This document shows positions 44,243 to 53,246 of a stretch of DNA of 64,000 nucleotides, in pieces. Below the pieces are notes generated by a model that saw only the letters and a program-made list of their open reading frames with translations, was not told the origin of the DNA and ran no database searches. Source of the DNA: Sphingobium sp. CAP-1 (GTDB lineage: Bacteria > Pseudomonadota > Alphaproteobacteria > Sphingomonadales > Sphingomonadaceae); the NCBI RefSeq assembly GCF_009720145.1, contig NZ_CP046252.1, positions 1 through 64,000 on the forward strand, given 5' to 3'. Position numbers and translations under genes: made by a program. Positions within the stretch are counted from its first letter, which is position 1, and each line of letters starts with the position of its first letter.

Positions 44243-45166
44243 ATGGGCAAAGCTAGAGCGCTCGCCGGGCAGGCGGGGCGGATCGGCGTAACCCGAACGA
44301 TGAAACATCTTGCTGCCCCGCCGATGTGCGCGCATCAGCGGGCGATGGACGGTTTTTTGCCACAGGATCATTGGACGCGGATCGGCCAGGGCGCCAGCGC
44401 GGACGTTTGGGCAGTGGATGACCGGCAAGTGGTCAAATTGTTTCGGGCCGATGTCAACGATGTGCCGATCGCGCTGGAATATGCGGCGGGCCAATGGGCG
44501 GCGGCGCAGGGGATTCCCGTCGCGCGTCCGATTGGCCGGGTCATATTGGGCGAGCGGTCGGGCATCTTGTTTGAGCGGATCGACGGGCCTGACATGCTTT
44601 CCATGATCCTGAAGCGCCCGTTTCGCATGTGGCGTCTGATCCGGCGTCTGGCGCGGTTGCAGGCGCGTATACACCGTTGTCCGGCCGCAGAGGCGCTGCC
44701 GCGACAGATCGACGTGTTGCGCCATCGGGTCGCGCGATCGCTGGCGGGGGAGGCGGCGATCGCGGCGGCTGAGCGCTTGCTGGATTCGGCGCCGCCGGGG
44801 AACAGGCTGGTTCATGGCGATCTGCACCCGGCCAATCTGCTGCTGGCGCCGCGCGGCACCATCATCATCGACTGGGCGCAGGCCGCGTCGGGCGTTCCCG
44901 CCGCCGATGTCGCCCGCACCGAATTGCTGCTGCGTTTCGGAACGGTGGGGGGCGGGCAAGTGTCGGCCCTGGCTGGAGCGATTACGGCACGTTGGTATCG
45001 CCATTGCTATGTCCATTATTCGGGACTGGACTCTGCTGCGTTAGATTCTTGGCGGTTGCCTATCGCCGTCGCCTGGCATCGCGGACAGGTGGGGCAGGCC
45101 GAAGCACGCCTTGTCAAATGGATCGCGCGATTGACGGCAAGGTCGCCGCGTCACTGCGCCCAATAA
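44243..45166 (+). CDS. Aminoglycoside-phosphotransferase-fold kinase
   Basis: 307 residues from the longest ATG; a later ATG at 44300 or 44345 may be used, since the domain begins near IGQGASADVWAV (about residue 48). The kinase-like fold shows the lysine strand DRQVVKLF, the catalytic loop LVHGDLHPANLL and the metal-binding IIIDWAQA. Family members phosphorylate antibiotics, choline, ethanolamine or sugars. In a capsule locus a sugar or choline kinase is the natural guess, but nothing specifies the substrate. It diverges from pyruvyl transferase A across 89 bases. Confidence 0.72.
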   Translation: MGKARALAGQAGRIGVTRTMKHLAAPPMCAHQRAMDGFLPQDHWTRIGQGASADVWAVDDRQVVKLFRADVNDVPIALEYAAGQWAAAQGIPVARPIGRVILGERSGILFERIDGPDMLSMILKRPFRMWRLIRRLARLQARIHRCPAAEALPRQIDVLRHRVARSLAGEAAIAAAERLLDSAPPGNRLVHGDLHPANLLLAPRGTIIIDWAQAASGVPAADVARTELLLRFGTVGGGQVSALAGAITARWYRHCYVHYSGLDSAALDSWRLPIAVAWHRGQVGQAEARLVKWIARLTARSPRHCAQ

Positions 45167-46380
45167 AGGTCGCTGGCCAGCGCGGATGGCGGCACCCGTC
45201 GATTGTCGGGGGTGTCGATTCTGGCATTGCTATAATCTTCGCAGAGAGTCATTAGCCAGCGGTGGCGCTCGCCTGTCTTGGGATTGGTTAATATTCGGAC
45301 ATAGCTGTCGGAATCGGGCGCGCCGCTCTCCCGCAGTCCGGTCGAATAGGTTACTGACGTGATGTTTGGCGCGCTGCATCGGCCTCGCTGCACCAACAGG
45401 CGGGCAGTCGTCGCAACATCCTTCCCATCTTTTCGGGCATAGTCCTCGCGCGTCCATTTTTCCCACCGCGAGATGCCAAATTCAGACGTCCAATATGTCC
45501 GTTCCATCTGCATTGACTGACCCGGCGAAAGGCCATCGGGGGTGCCTTGCGCGAAGTGGCTGGAAATTACGGCGATTAACCGTCGATCGGACTTGAACAG
45601 AAAGGGCTGCACTGTCCAGGCCGTCAATGCCCGCCGGAACCTGGTCGGGCAATTGTCCATCATGGTGCGGCTGGCTCCTTTTGCCATCGCGCCGTCGAAC
45701 ATGCCCACGCCACCGCTCCCGACGACAGGCAGTGGTGAAGGCGCGATGACCCAACTGCGGAAGAAGCGGCGCGACGAGCGGGGATTATCCCGGCAAAGGC
45801 TGGACTGAAATGCGGATAGCGAAACCGGGCTGTAGCTGCCCATGATGAAGCCATAGCCATCGTCAGCCCACTGGATGGATGCTCCATCCTGTGCAGTGGC
45901 GTCCCCGGCCAGATCGGCGGATTTGGTGCGGGCGGAGCAGCCCGGACGGCGGACGGTCGTGCTGACGATGCGGGTGACGCCATTCCGTATAACGGGCATG
46001 TTGGTTTTGTCGATCGTGCCAAGCGAGCCGCAAGGCGTGCCAGGATAGCCATAATTGTGCAGATTGTAGGGCGGCGTTTCATCCGCACCTATGTCCCGGC
46101 GCCGGTTGCAACGGCTGTCGCCGGGAATGAGATTGCGCTGGATTTGATCATGGGCGTCGACGCAAACGTCCATTGTCATGAAATCGAGCATCAAGCGCGA
46201 CGCCATTGCAGGGGTGTTCACCGTCGCTGCTTCGGCGCTGTTGGATAGAAGGGGAACGGCAGTTCTTTGATCCGATCCGGGAGCGGCATTGTGAGACAGG
46301 GTTGAGGATTCATTGCTGTAGCATCCCACAACGCTGCCGATCGCCACGAGGCTGATCCATATCGGCCAGTGCGCGCGCAT
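45151..46380 (-). CDS. Cysteine-rich lipoprotein of unknown family
   Basis: 409 residues. The signal MRAHWPIWISLVAIGSVVGC contains a lipobox-like VVGC at 17-20, and eight further cysteines are spread along the mature protein (in DVCVD, SRCN, TPCG, PGCS, SLCR, DNCP, GRCS and LCED), which suggests several disulfides outside the cytoplasm. Tryptophan and tyrosine are frequent (WADDGYGF, TYWTSEFGISRWEKWTRED). I recognise no domain. It lies inside the capsule locus, ends 16 bases inside the end of the convergent kinase gene, and has a hairpin terminator upstream. Secreted enzyme or glycan-binding protein are both possible. Confidence 0.6.
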   Translation of the reverse strand: MRAHWPIWISLVAIGSVVGCYSNESSTLSHNAAPGSDQRTAVPLLSNSAEAATVNTPAMASRLMLDFMTMDVCVDAHDQIQRNLIPGDSRCNRRRDIGADETPPYNLHNYGYPGTPCGSLGTIDKTNMPVIRNGVTRIVSTTVRRPGCSARTKSADLAGDATAQDGASIQWADDGYGFIMGSYSPVSLSAFQSSLCRDNPRSSRRFFRSWVIAPSPLPVVGSGGVGMFDGAMAKGASRTMMDNCPTRFRRALTAWTVQPFLFKSDRRLIAVISSHFAQGTPDGLSPGQSMQMERTYWTSEFGISRWEKWTREDYARKDGKDVATTARLLVQRGRCSAPNITSVTYSTGLRESGAPDSDSYVRILTNPKTGERHRWLMTLCEDYSNARIDTPDNRRVPPSALASDLYWAQ

Positions 46381-46451
46381 GTAACTTCATCCTTCCTGCA
46401 AAGGCCGGGGTTGCAGAAGAACCCGTTTCGCAGTGAGAACGTTCCGCCTCG

Positions 46452-46480
46452 AAGAAAAGGGGTGGAATATCCCACCCCTT
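46452..46480 (-). terminator. Rho-independent terminator after the 940-residue transferase gene
   Basis: On the minus strand a 9-bp perfect stem (AAGGGGTGG with its complement, 5-6 base loop) is followed by TTTTCTTC. It lies just beyond the stop at 46490 and separates this gene from the downstream lipoprotein gene, which then needs its own promoter. Confidence 0.75.
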
Positions 46481-46489
46481 GCCTGTCTG

Positions 46490-49312
46490 TTACGCTGTGA
46501 TCTCGGCCAGCCGGTCCTTATACCGCTGTCCAAGCGCATCCATCGAATAGCGCTCGGACACCAGTGCATAGCCTGCCCTTGCCCGTCGTTCGGCCTCGGC
46601 AGGGTCGTGCCGCACCTTCAGCAGCGTTTCCGCCAGGGCGTTGATGTCGATGTCGGCCCAGCAGGCGCCGGGCGCATCATAGACGAAGTCGCCGGCGGGG
46701 ATGGGCGTCAGCTTCGAAGCGACCGGGAAGCTGGTTTCTTCGGTGCAGAAATCCTCCGTGCCGCTATGGTTGGTCGTGATGACCGGACGTGACAACAACA
46801 TCGCATAGGCCGGCAGATAACCGAAGCCCTCCGACCGATGCGCGCTGATCAGCGCGTCGGCCATCTGGATGATGCCCAGATATTTGGGGAAGGGCATCCG
46901 TTCGTTGATCAGCAGGATGCGCGGGTCTGCGTCGGCTGCTGCCAATACCCGCGAAATCTGCCCGGTGCGATCGCCCGGATGCGAGAAGATGCCGGTCGTC
47001 TTGACCACCAGGCGAACATTGGGATCGTTCGGGAAAGCCTGGGCAAAGGCTTCGACGACGGCGGCGGGGTTTTTGCGTTCGACCCAACTGTCGATGTCGA
47101 AGGAGGTGACGAAGATGAAATCATCCTCATGAATGCCATAGGCCGCGCGATCGATCGGTTCGATCGGTCCCAGATCGATGCCCTTGCCCATGACATGGAC
47201 GTTGCCGAAGCCGGCATTACGATACACGTCCTGCAAATAGGTGGTGGGCACCCACAATTCGTCCATCAGGATGGCGCCGCCGCGATGCTGTTCGGGCATG
47301 ACCGAGGATTCCCACAGCGCAAAACCGATCCGGTAGCTATCGGGTCGCGCATGGGTGCTGTATCGGGACACCAACGCCGGAATCTCGTCGCAATTGAGAT
47401 GATAGATTTCGATCGGGCGGGCGAATTGCTCACCATCACCGCCAGTCGGCGGCGTCACCAGTTCATTGTCGCTATCCACCGTTTCGACATCGACGCCGAT
47501 AGCGTCGAGCGCAGCCACGGTCATTCGCATGTTGGTGCCAAGGCCCGAAGAGGAGCGTGCGCGACCGATGACGCGCAACGGATAGCTTTCCGGCAGGGAG
47601 GGAGCAGGCAGCCAGTCATAACTGGCGCGCAGCGCCGCAACTTCCGGTGCCAATGCTTCGCCTTCGCCGGTGAAATAGCCGGTGTCGCGACCGCCCAGAT
47701 TGGCCATCACCAGGATTTCGAACGGCGAAATGGCAAGCGAAGGGCCAACGGGCTGCATCATCCAGTCGCAAATCGCCTGACCGACGAAAATGCGTCGCGC
47801 TTCATTTTCCAGGCCCAGTAGCAACAGGTCGAAGGCATAGGCGCAGCGCCCCGAAGCCGAACTCGGATCATAGCGGCGCTGATAGCCGGCATCGTCATGA
47901 TGCAGTCGGCCCATGAAGCCGGTCGGCCGCGGGAAATCCTCTTCGGCGTCCCAGGATTCGGGCGACGTAGCAAATTCCCGCAGGACGGAATCGGGGATGA
48001 GGCTGACCGGCAGATTATTGTCGATCATCACCGACGTGATGTAGGACCACATCAGGTTCACGAAATCGTTGCGGCGATTGAAATGAATGGGCATGCGGTC
48101 GCCCAGGGTCGCCATCATGGAGCGCGACACCGGTTCGCTGGCCAGTTGCGACGGCAAGGCTCGCGCGCCCAGCCATTGGGTCAGGCGGGGCGGCAGAGGA
48201 GGGGCGCTGCTGCGGAAGAAAGAGTTGCTGTCGCGCACGAACCGTTTGAACAGATCGACATATTCGGCCGGATTGGTCGGCGCCTTGCCGCGGAAATTGC
48301 CGAACTTGGCGGCGAAGCTGTCGAAATAGACGCTTTGGCGCGCTTCGCGATGCCGGCCTTGCAGGCTTGCGATCTTTTCGGCCGAAATGACCGGCTGGCG
48401 ATAGGCCTTGCCGCCCTGCCGCATACGGACCATCTTGCCCAGGCGGGCAATGCCTTCATAGTGCAGAAAGTCGTAGCCGCGCAGCACCTGGGTCAGAACG
48501 TTGATCTTGCGACGTTCGATCGGGGTCGCCGTACGAGCAATGCGCAACAGTTCGACCACCGCATCATTGCGGGAATTGGGATTGCGGAAACCGGTAATCG
48601 GCAGGGTAATGGGTGTTGCGCCGCGTTCCTCGAACCAGAACACGCCTTCATGCACCATGTCGATTTCGCAGGTGACGGCGTTGGTGGGCAATTGGGACGG
48701 GGCAATGCTGACCGTAAAGAAAACCTCTTGTCCCGGTGGCACCGGCAACTGGCTCAACTGGCCGCGAAATTCATAGCCCTTGATGATTTTGCCGTCCGCG
48801 TCGCGGAAATTACGTACGCCCAGCGCGTGTTGCTTGTCCCACCCTGCATCGCTGCTGTTGACGATCCATCCCGACACAAGGAACATGTCGGACAGGTCGG
48901 CATGGTCGTCGCGGATATCCAGGGTCACGTCATAGGCGCCCTTCTTGTCCATGACCGGCTTCTTGCGGGCACTGCGCCCGCGTCCGGTCGACAGGTCGGT
49001 GGCCGACGGGTCCAGGAAATTCTCGGCATAGCCATCCCGGATCGGCAGCCCGGCCGATTCGGTTGATGCATCATATGGGAAATTGCCCAGGCCCGGACTG
49101 GCGTCGAAATCGATGCCTGCCTGCCCCGTTCCCTCGCCGACGAATTCTGCGTCCATCGAGAGGTCGTCAGCGTCCGTTCCCACCCCAGATCCATTGGGCA
49201 GATCGTTCGCGGTTGCGTCGTGGACGGTCAAATCATTCGGTTCGACCTGTGAGAGATTGCCGCCGAACTTGGACGGTCCCTGTCCTTCATTTCCAGTCAC
49301 TTCATCCCCCAC
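46490..49312 (-). CDS. Multidomain glycosyltransferase with Wzt-C-like beta domain
   Basis: 940 residues. Residues 1-118 are acidic and low-complexity (DATANDLPNGSGVGTDADD). Residues about 125-240 look like a beta-sandwich similar to the sugar-binding C-terminal domain of Wzt (DMFLVSGWIVNSSDAG, FFTVSIAPSQLPT, CEIDMVHEGVFWFEERG). Residues about 245-570 are mainly helical with no recognised family. A GT4 domain fills 575-940 (RVIGRARSSSGLGTNMR, VERKNPAAVVEAF, SAHRSEGFGYLPAYAMLLSRPV). A transferase that itself binds the glycan end would fit the layout, but that is inference. It is larger than ordinary GT4 enzymes of about 400. Confidence 0.78.
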   Translation of the reverse strand: MGDEVTGNEGQGPSKFGGNLSQVEPNDLTVHDATANDLPNGSGVGTDADDLSMDAEFVGEGTGQAGIDFDASPGLGNFPYDASTESAGLPIRDGYAENFLDPSATDLSTGRGRSARKKPVMDKKGAYDVTLDIRDDHADLSDMFLVSGWIVNSSDAGWDKQHALGVRNFRDADGKIIKGYEFRGQLSQLPVPPGQEVFFTVSIAPSQLPTNAVTCEIDMVHEGVFWFEERGATPITLPITGFRNPNSRNDAVVELLRIARTATPIERRKINVLTQVLRGYDFLHYEGIARLGKMVRMRQGGKAYRQPVISAEKIASLQGRHREARQSVYFDSFAAKFGNFRGKAPTNPAEYVDLFKRFVRDSNSFFRSSAPPLPPRLTQWLGARALPSQLASEPVSRSMMATLGDRMPIHFNRRNDFVNLMWSYITSVMIDNNLPVSLIPDSVLREFATSPESWDAEEDFPRPTGFMGRLHHDDAGYQRRYDPSSASGRCAYAFDLLLLGLENEARRIFVGQAICDWMMQPVGPSLAISPFEILVMANLGGRDTGYFTGEGEALAPEVAALRASYDWLPAPSLPESYPLRVIGRARSSSGLGTNMRMTVAALDAIGVDVETVDSDNELVTPPTGGDGEQFARPIEIYHLNCDEIPALVSRYSTHARPDSYRIGFALWESSVMPEQHRGGAILMDELWVPTTYLQDVYRNAGFGNVHVMGKGIDLGPIEPIDRAAYGIHEDDFIFVTSFDIDSWVERKNPAAVVEAFAQAFPNDPNVRLVVKTTGIFSHPGDRTGQISRVLAAADADPRILLINERMPFPKYLGIIQMADALISAHRSEGFGYLPAYAMLLSRPVITTNHSGTEDFCTEETSFPVASKLTPIPAGDFVYDAPGACWADIDINALAETLLKVRHDPAEAERRARAGYALVSERYSMDALGQRYKDRLAEITA

Positions 49313-49384
49313 ATGTCACCCATTTATGCCGGTCAGATTGATTCCGCTGCACTGCGACATTAGGGACGGCGTCGCCTGTGGCAA

Positions 49385-50407
49385 TCAGAAATGTATGTCA
49401 GCCCAGATCGCCGGGTCCACGTTCCAGCGCATCGCGTTCGGATCGACCGCGAGCGGAAGGGGGAAGGCCCGCAACAGCGCATCGCCATCATAGCCTTCCA
49501 CCGGACGCCAGCGCCGGTCGATGAACCGGATGATGCTGTTCCAATCCGATCGGAACTTGCGGTCCCGCAAATAGGCGTTGATGGTCGTCCGCCCGATGCC
49601 CGAATAGAAATCGGCGATGCGATGATCGATCTTGGATTCCGGGTCGTCAATCTCCAGTTGCGCGCCTTCGCCGTCGCCTTGTCCATAAGTCGCAAACCAC
49701 GCGCAGGGGATGCCATAGGTTTCGGAAATGACCAGTCCATGGAGACTGGTCGAGACAATTCTGCGGCAGGATACGATTTCCGCCACCTTGGCGCGCATCG
49801 CTTCGGGCGTTGCGTCGCAATAGGTGTTGATGATCTTAACCTTCTTGCTCCATTCCTCAGGAATTTCGTAGCGGGGATATTCCTCGCGCGGGCCGACGCC
49901 CGGCCGCTGGTCGGTCAGTTCGGAAATGTGCAGGATGACGCCCAGATCATGGGTTTTTTCCACTTCATCGAGCGGCCAGATGCGCGGCAGCAGCCAGACC
50001 GGGTCGCCATAGACCTCCGGCGCATCGATGCCCGCCTTACGGAAAGTCTCGGCGCTTTTGGGGCCGCGCGTCGCATAGACATTGAATTCCGTGTTCGGCG
50101 GTTTGAAATAGGGGGCATCGCCCGTGATGGGATTGCGCAGCGCGTCGACGCCGGTGCCCCAGAAATGCAGGATGCCGTTCTTCTGCCCGTGGCCAATAGT
50201 GCCCACGGCAACGATCCGTTCGCGATCTTCGTCGAAATTGGCGCGCACCACCGGCATACCCGCCAGCGAACTGACCATCACGGCGCTCAGTCCGTCGCCG
50301 AAATTCGTATAGGGTTGTTCGGGTGTGGTGGCGACCCAGGAGAGCGGAACACGCAATCGATCGCGGTTCATGCGAAGGAGGCGGTCGATTTCGGAACTGG
50401 TGGACAT
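49385..50407 (-). CDS. Polysaccharide pyruvyl transferase-like protein, copy B
   Basis: 340 residues, a paralogue of the protein at 43065-44153. Shared features in order: VPLSWVATTPEQPYTNFGDGL, VGTIGHGQKNG, FWGTGVDALRNP, YGDPVWLLPRIWP, HDLGVILHISEL, CRRIVSTSLHGLVISETYGIPC and a C-terminal WNVDPAIW echo of the partner. It probably adds a pyruvate ketal to a capsule sugar, or has a related PEP-dependent role. The ATG at 50407 begins the conserved part; open frame continues upstream without motifs. It diverges from the transferase at 50709. Confidence 0.8.
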   Translation of the reverse strand: MSTSSEIDRLLRMNRDRLRVPLSWVATTPEQPYTNFGDGLSAVMVSSLAGMPVVRANFDEDRERIVAVGTIGHGQKNGILHFWGTGVDALRNPITGDAPYFKPPNTEFNVYATRGPKSAETFRKAGIDAPEVYGDPVWLLPRIWPLDEVEKTHDLGVILHISELTDQRPGVGPREEYPRYEIPEEWSKKVKIINTYCDATPEAMRAKVAEIVSCRRIVSTSLHGLVISETYGIPCAWFATYGQGDGEGAQLEIDDPESKIDHRIADFYSGIGRTTINAYLRDRKFRSDWNSIIRFIDRRWRPVEGYDGDALLRAFPLPLAVDPNAMRWNVDPAIWADIHF

Positions 50408-50708
50408 CTTTGCTTTCGACTTTGGAGGGCTTTTTGTAGGCGCGAACCAATGTCGGGGGCATAAAGAAGTTCGATTCGGCTCGCAATCCATTTGATTAAC
50501 TTGGCGCTTTTCAGTTTTTGTGCAGTGCGGTAAGATGTGTGTTTTGTCTGATCGGCACAGCTTTGGCGGCGTGACAATCGCGGCGGCTCTCCTTACGGTT
50601 CCCGTCGGTATGGCGATATGGGATATGATGGACGGAGCGCGGGATGATAGGGCGGAGCATCCCGCGATGGGCATGTCCGGCGCAGCGCTTCCGGGCGTGA
50701 AATCCGGC
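50408..50708. other. Divergent intergenic region (about 300 bases)
   Basis: Lies between pyruvyl transferase copy B (minus) and a GT4 gene (plus). It is less GC-rich than its surroundings around 50410-50540, as expected of promoters. A weak plus-strand candidate is TTTTCA (50508-50513) with TAAGAT (50531-50536) after 17 bases. The plus frame is open from 50520 to the transferase, so a longer N-terminus cannot be excluded. No RNA gene is visible. Confidence 0.4.
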
Positions 50709-51884
50709 ATGTCGATGCCGCTTTGTATCGATGGTCGATTGCTGGACGCCAACTACACCGGGGTCGGCCATTATGCGGCGCGTCTGGCGCAGACGCTTGC
50801 CCGTCATGGCCGGCCGCCGCTGCGCCTTGATGCAACCTTGCCCGCGATCGGCGCGCACAGCCGGGTCGGGCGGCTGGGCCGCTATGTTCGTGCTGCCTTG
50901 CCGGGCGCCCGGCCGGTCGTTCGGCTCGACGCCAGCGAGGAAGGCTTTTCCGGGCGGCTGCTGGGGCGCGATTTGTTTCGCGAGGCCTATCTCCATTTCA
51001 AGTTTCGCGGCCGCCTGCTGCCGGTGCGCTGCCCTGGCGAGCCGGGCGTCATGCACTGGACCTATCCGCTGCCGCTCTATCTGGAGGGGTGGCGCAACAT
51101 CTACACCGTCCATGATATCATTCCGCTCGACCGACAGGACTTGTCGCCCGTCAACGGCGCGCGTCTGGAGCGATTACTGGCGCGGATCATGGAGCGGGCA
51201 GACCGTCTGGTCACGGTCAGCGAAGCGGTGCGACAGGATGTGATCGACAGATGGGGCTGTCCGGCCGATTTCGTCACGGCCTGTCATCAGGCAATCGATC
51301 TGGACAGCGTGCCGGGGTCGGTCGATCCGGCCATGAAGGAGCATTTCCTCTATTATGGGGCGATCGAACCGCGCAAGAATCTCGTCCGCCTCGCCCGCGC
51401 CTATCGGGCCAGCGGCAGCCGGCGTCCGTTGCTGATCGTCGGCCAGGATGGCTGGCGCGCGCAGGAGATGCGGGAGGCCATAGGGGAAGGCGGCAATGTC
51501 CATTTCCGGCCGCTACAGACCCGCGCTACCCTGACCATGCTGATCCGCACCGCGCGCGCGGTGCTGTTTCCTTCGCTTGCAGAAGGCTTCGGCTTACCGG
51601 TGGCGGAATCGATGGCGCTTGGCACGCCGGTCATGGCCTCGGCCATCCCGGCGTTGCGCGAAGTGGCGGGCGATGGCGCCCTGTTCGTGAACCCGCTGGA
51701 TGAGGCGGAGATGAGTCGTGCAATAACGGCGCTGGATGGCGATGATGGCCTGTGCGCTCGTCTGGTGACGCTTGGCGCGACGCAAGCCGTGGCCTATCAA
51801 TCATCCGCTTATTATGAGCGACTTCTTGGGATCTATGCCGATGTGGGCGGGGATGCCCAACGGGCCGGGGCGGGGCGGGAATGA
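50709..51884 (+). CDS. Glycosyltransferase family 4 (capsule locus)
   Basis: 391 residues from ATG 50709, where the conserved part begins (LCIDGRLLDANYTGVGHYAARL). Other motifs: MHWTYPLPLYLEGW, VHDIIPLDRQDL, TVSEAVRQDVI, YYGAIEPRKNLVRL, LIVGQDGW and SLAEGFGLPVAESMALGTPV with the EX7E motif. It uses a nucleotide-sugar donor in the cytoplasm. The next gene is a paralogue (shared MHWTYPxP and HDIxPL), and its ATG overlaps this stop (ATGA). Upstream ATG codons at 50667 and 50520 remain possible since no ribosome site decides. Confidence 0.88.
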   Translation: MSMPLCIDGRLLDANYTGVGHYAARLAQTLARHGRPPLRLDATLPAIGAHSRVGRLGRYVRAALPGARPVVRLDASEEGFSGRLLGRDLFREAYLHFKFRGRLLPVRCPGEPGVMHWTYPLPLYLEGWRNIYTVHDIIPLDRQDLSPVNGARLERLLARIMERADRLVTVSEAVRQDVIDRWGCPADFVTACHQAIDLDSVPGSVDPAMKEHFLYYGAIEPRKNLVRLARAYRASGSRRPLLIVGQDGWRAQEMREAIGEGGNVHFRPLQTRATLTMLIRTARAVLFPSLAEGFGLPVAESMALGTPVMASAIPALREVAGDGALFVNPLDEAEMSRAITALDGDDGLCARLVTLGATQAVAYQSSAYYERLLGIYADVGGDAQRAGAGRE

Positions 51885-53191
51885 CATTGCGCATTGGGGT
51901 TGACGGATACAACCTGGCATTGCCCGCCGGTACGGGCGTGGCGAGCTACGGACGCGCTCTATGTCGTGCCATTCAGGCGATTGGTGGCGAGATCGACCTG
52001 ATCTATGGCGTCACCATGCGGTCCGACACGCCGCTGCATCTGCGAGAAACGCTCTTCTATTCGCGCCTGGGTGAGCAACTGGCGCTGGGTGAACGGCTCA
52101 AGATGACGGTCAAGCGGCGGCTGATGCGGGCAACGATGTTGCCGACCGTGCGCAAGCCGGTCGAAATACCGGTGAGCGGCAGGATCATCGCCGGCGATCT
52201 GGCGGACCGGGTGCCGACGGCCCGGCGCATCTTCACCCGATCCGGGCTGTTCGATACGTCGGTGCGCTACTTTCGGCGCTACGGAAAGCCGATGCGGATC
52301 GAACTGCCTGATCCCCCGGCGATCATGCACTGGACCTATCCGGTGCCGGTCGAACTGGTCGGCGCCAGGAATGTCTATACCCTGCACGACATCGTGCCGT
52401 TGGTGATGCCCTATGCCAGTCTGGAGGATAAGGGCTATTATAAGAGCCTGCTCCAATGGTTGCTGGACCATGCGGACGGGCTTTGCACCGTCTCCGAAGC
52501 GTCGCGGCGCGACATTGTCGAGATGTTCGGGGTGCCGCAGGACCGGATAGACAATCTCTATCAGGCGGCCGATCTGGGCGATCGGGCGGTTGTGGCTGCG
52601 GATGAGGATTTGAGGGTCTGGCTCGACCGGCTGTTCGACCTCGACCTGCACGGCTATTTCCTGTTCGCGGGCGCAATCGAGCCGAAGAAGAATGTCGGTC
52701 GGCTGATCGAAGCCTATCTGCAATCGGGGGTGGAAACGCCGCTGGTGATCGTCGGTCGCGAAGGCTGGCGCGCGGAACCGGAACTGCGGCTTTTGAACGG
52801 CGGCAACGGCGCGCAGCTCAAGGGCGCGGCGCGCATTCGTAGGATCGACTATCTGCCGCGCGGCCAGTTGCTGCGTCTCATGCGCGGCGCGCGCGCCATG
52901 CTGTTCCCCTCGCTCTACGAAGGCTTTGGCCTGCCGGTGCTGGAAGGGATGGCGCTGGGCGCACCCGTGCTGACATCCGATGTCAGTTCGTTGCCGGAAA
53001 TCACCGGGGATGCCGCCTTGCGGGTAGACCCTTATGCGGTGGATGCGATGGCGGATGCGATCCGGTCGCTCGACGGAGATTCCGCTTTGCGGAAGCGGCT
53101 TAGTGCTTTAGGTCTCGCGCAATCGGAGCGCTTTTCGAGCGCGCATTTCGAAAGGCGTCTGGCTGAATTCTACCGAAAAACGGTTGGATAG
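51881..53191 (+). CDS. Glycosyltransferase family 4 (capsule locus), tandem paralogue
   Basis: 436 residues. Shows GVDGYNLALPAGTGVASYGRAL, MHWTYPVPVELVGARN, LHDIVPLVMPYA, TVSEASRRDIVEMF, FAGAIEPKKNVGRL, IVGREGW and SLYEGFGLPVLEGMALGAPV. Similar to its upstream neighbour throughout, so a tandem duplication is likely, with an insertion near 60-115 (LALGERLKMTVKRRLMRA). Donor and acceptor unknown; the pathway context and manC/manA suggest at least one mannosyltransferase in the set. Its 3' end overlaps the longest frame of the export gene by eight bases. Confidence 0.88.
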   Translation: MTLRIGVDGYNLALPAGTGVASYGRALCRAIQAIGGEIDLIYGVTMRSDTPLHLRETLFYSRLGEQLALGERLKMTVKRRLMRATMLPTVRKPVEIPVSGRIIAGDLADRVPTARRIFTRSGLFDTSVRYFRRYGKPMRIELPDPPAIMHWTYPVPVELVGARNVYTLHDIVPLVMPYASLEDKGYYKSLLQWLLDHADGLCTVSEASRRDIVEMFGVPQDRIDNLYQAADLGDRAVVAADEDLRVWLDRLFDLDLHGYFLFAGAIEPKKNVGRLIEAYLQSGVETPLVIVGREGWRAEPELRLLNGGNGAQLKGAARIRRIDYLPRGQLLRLMRGARAMLFPSLYEGFGLPVLEGMALGAPVLTSDVSSLPEITGDAALRVDPYAVDAMADAIRSLDGDSALRKRLSALGLAQSERFSSAHFERRLAEFYRKTVG

Positions 53192-53246
53192 AATGACAGA
53201 AGCGAAGATCGAACAGATGATAAGCGGAATGGATCAGAGGGCTGTA

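Noticed and set aside
53184..53246. Longer N-terminus for the Wza/KpsD-type protein from ATG 53184
   Set aside because: It would bury the signal peptide 21 residues in; ATG 53247 gives a normal lipoprotein signal with a ribosome site.
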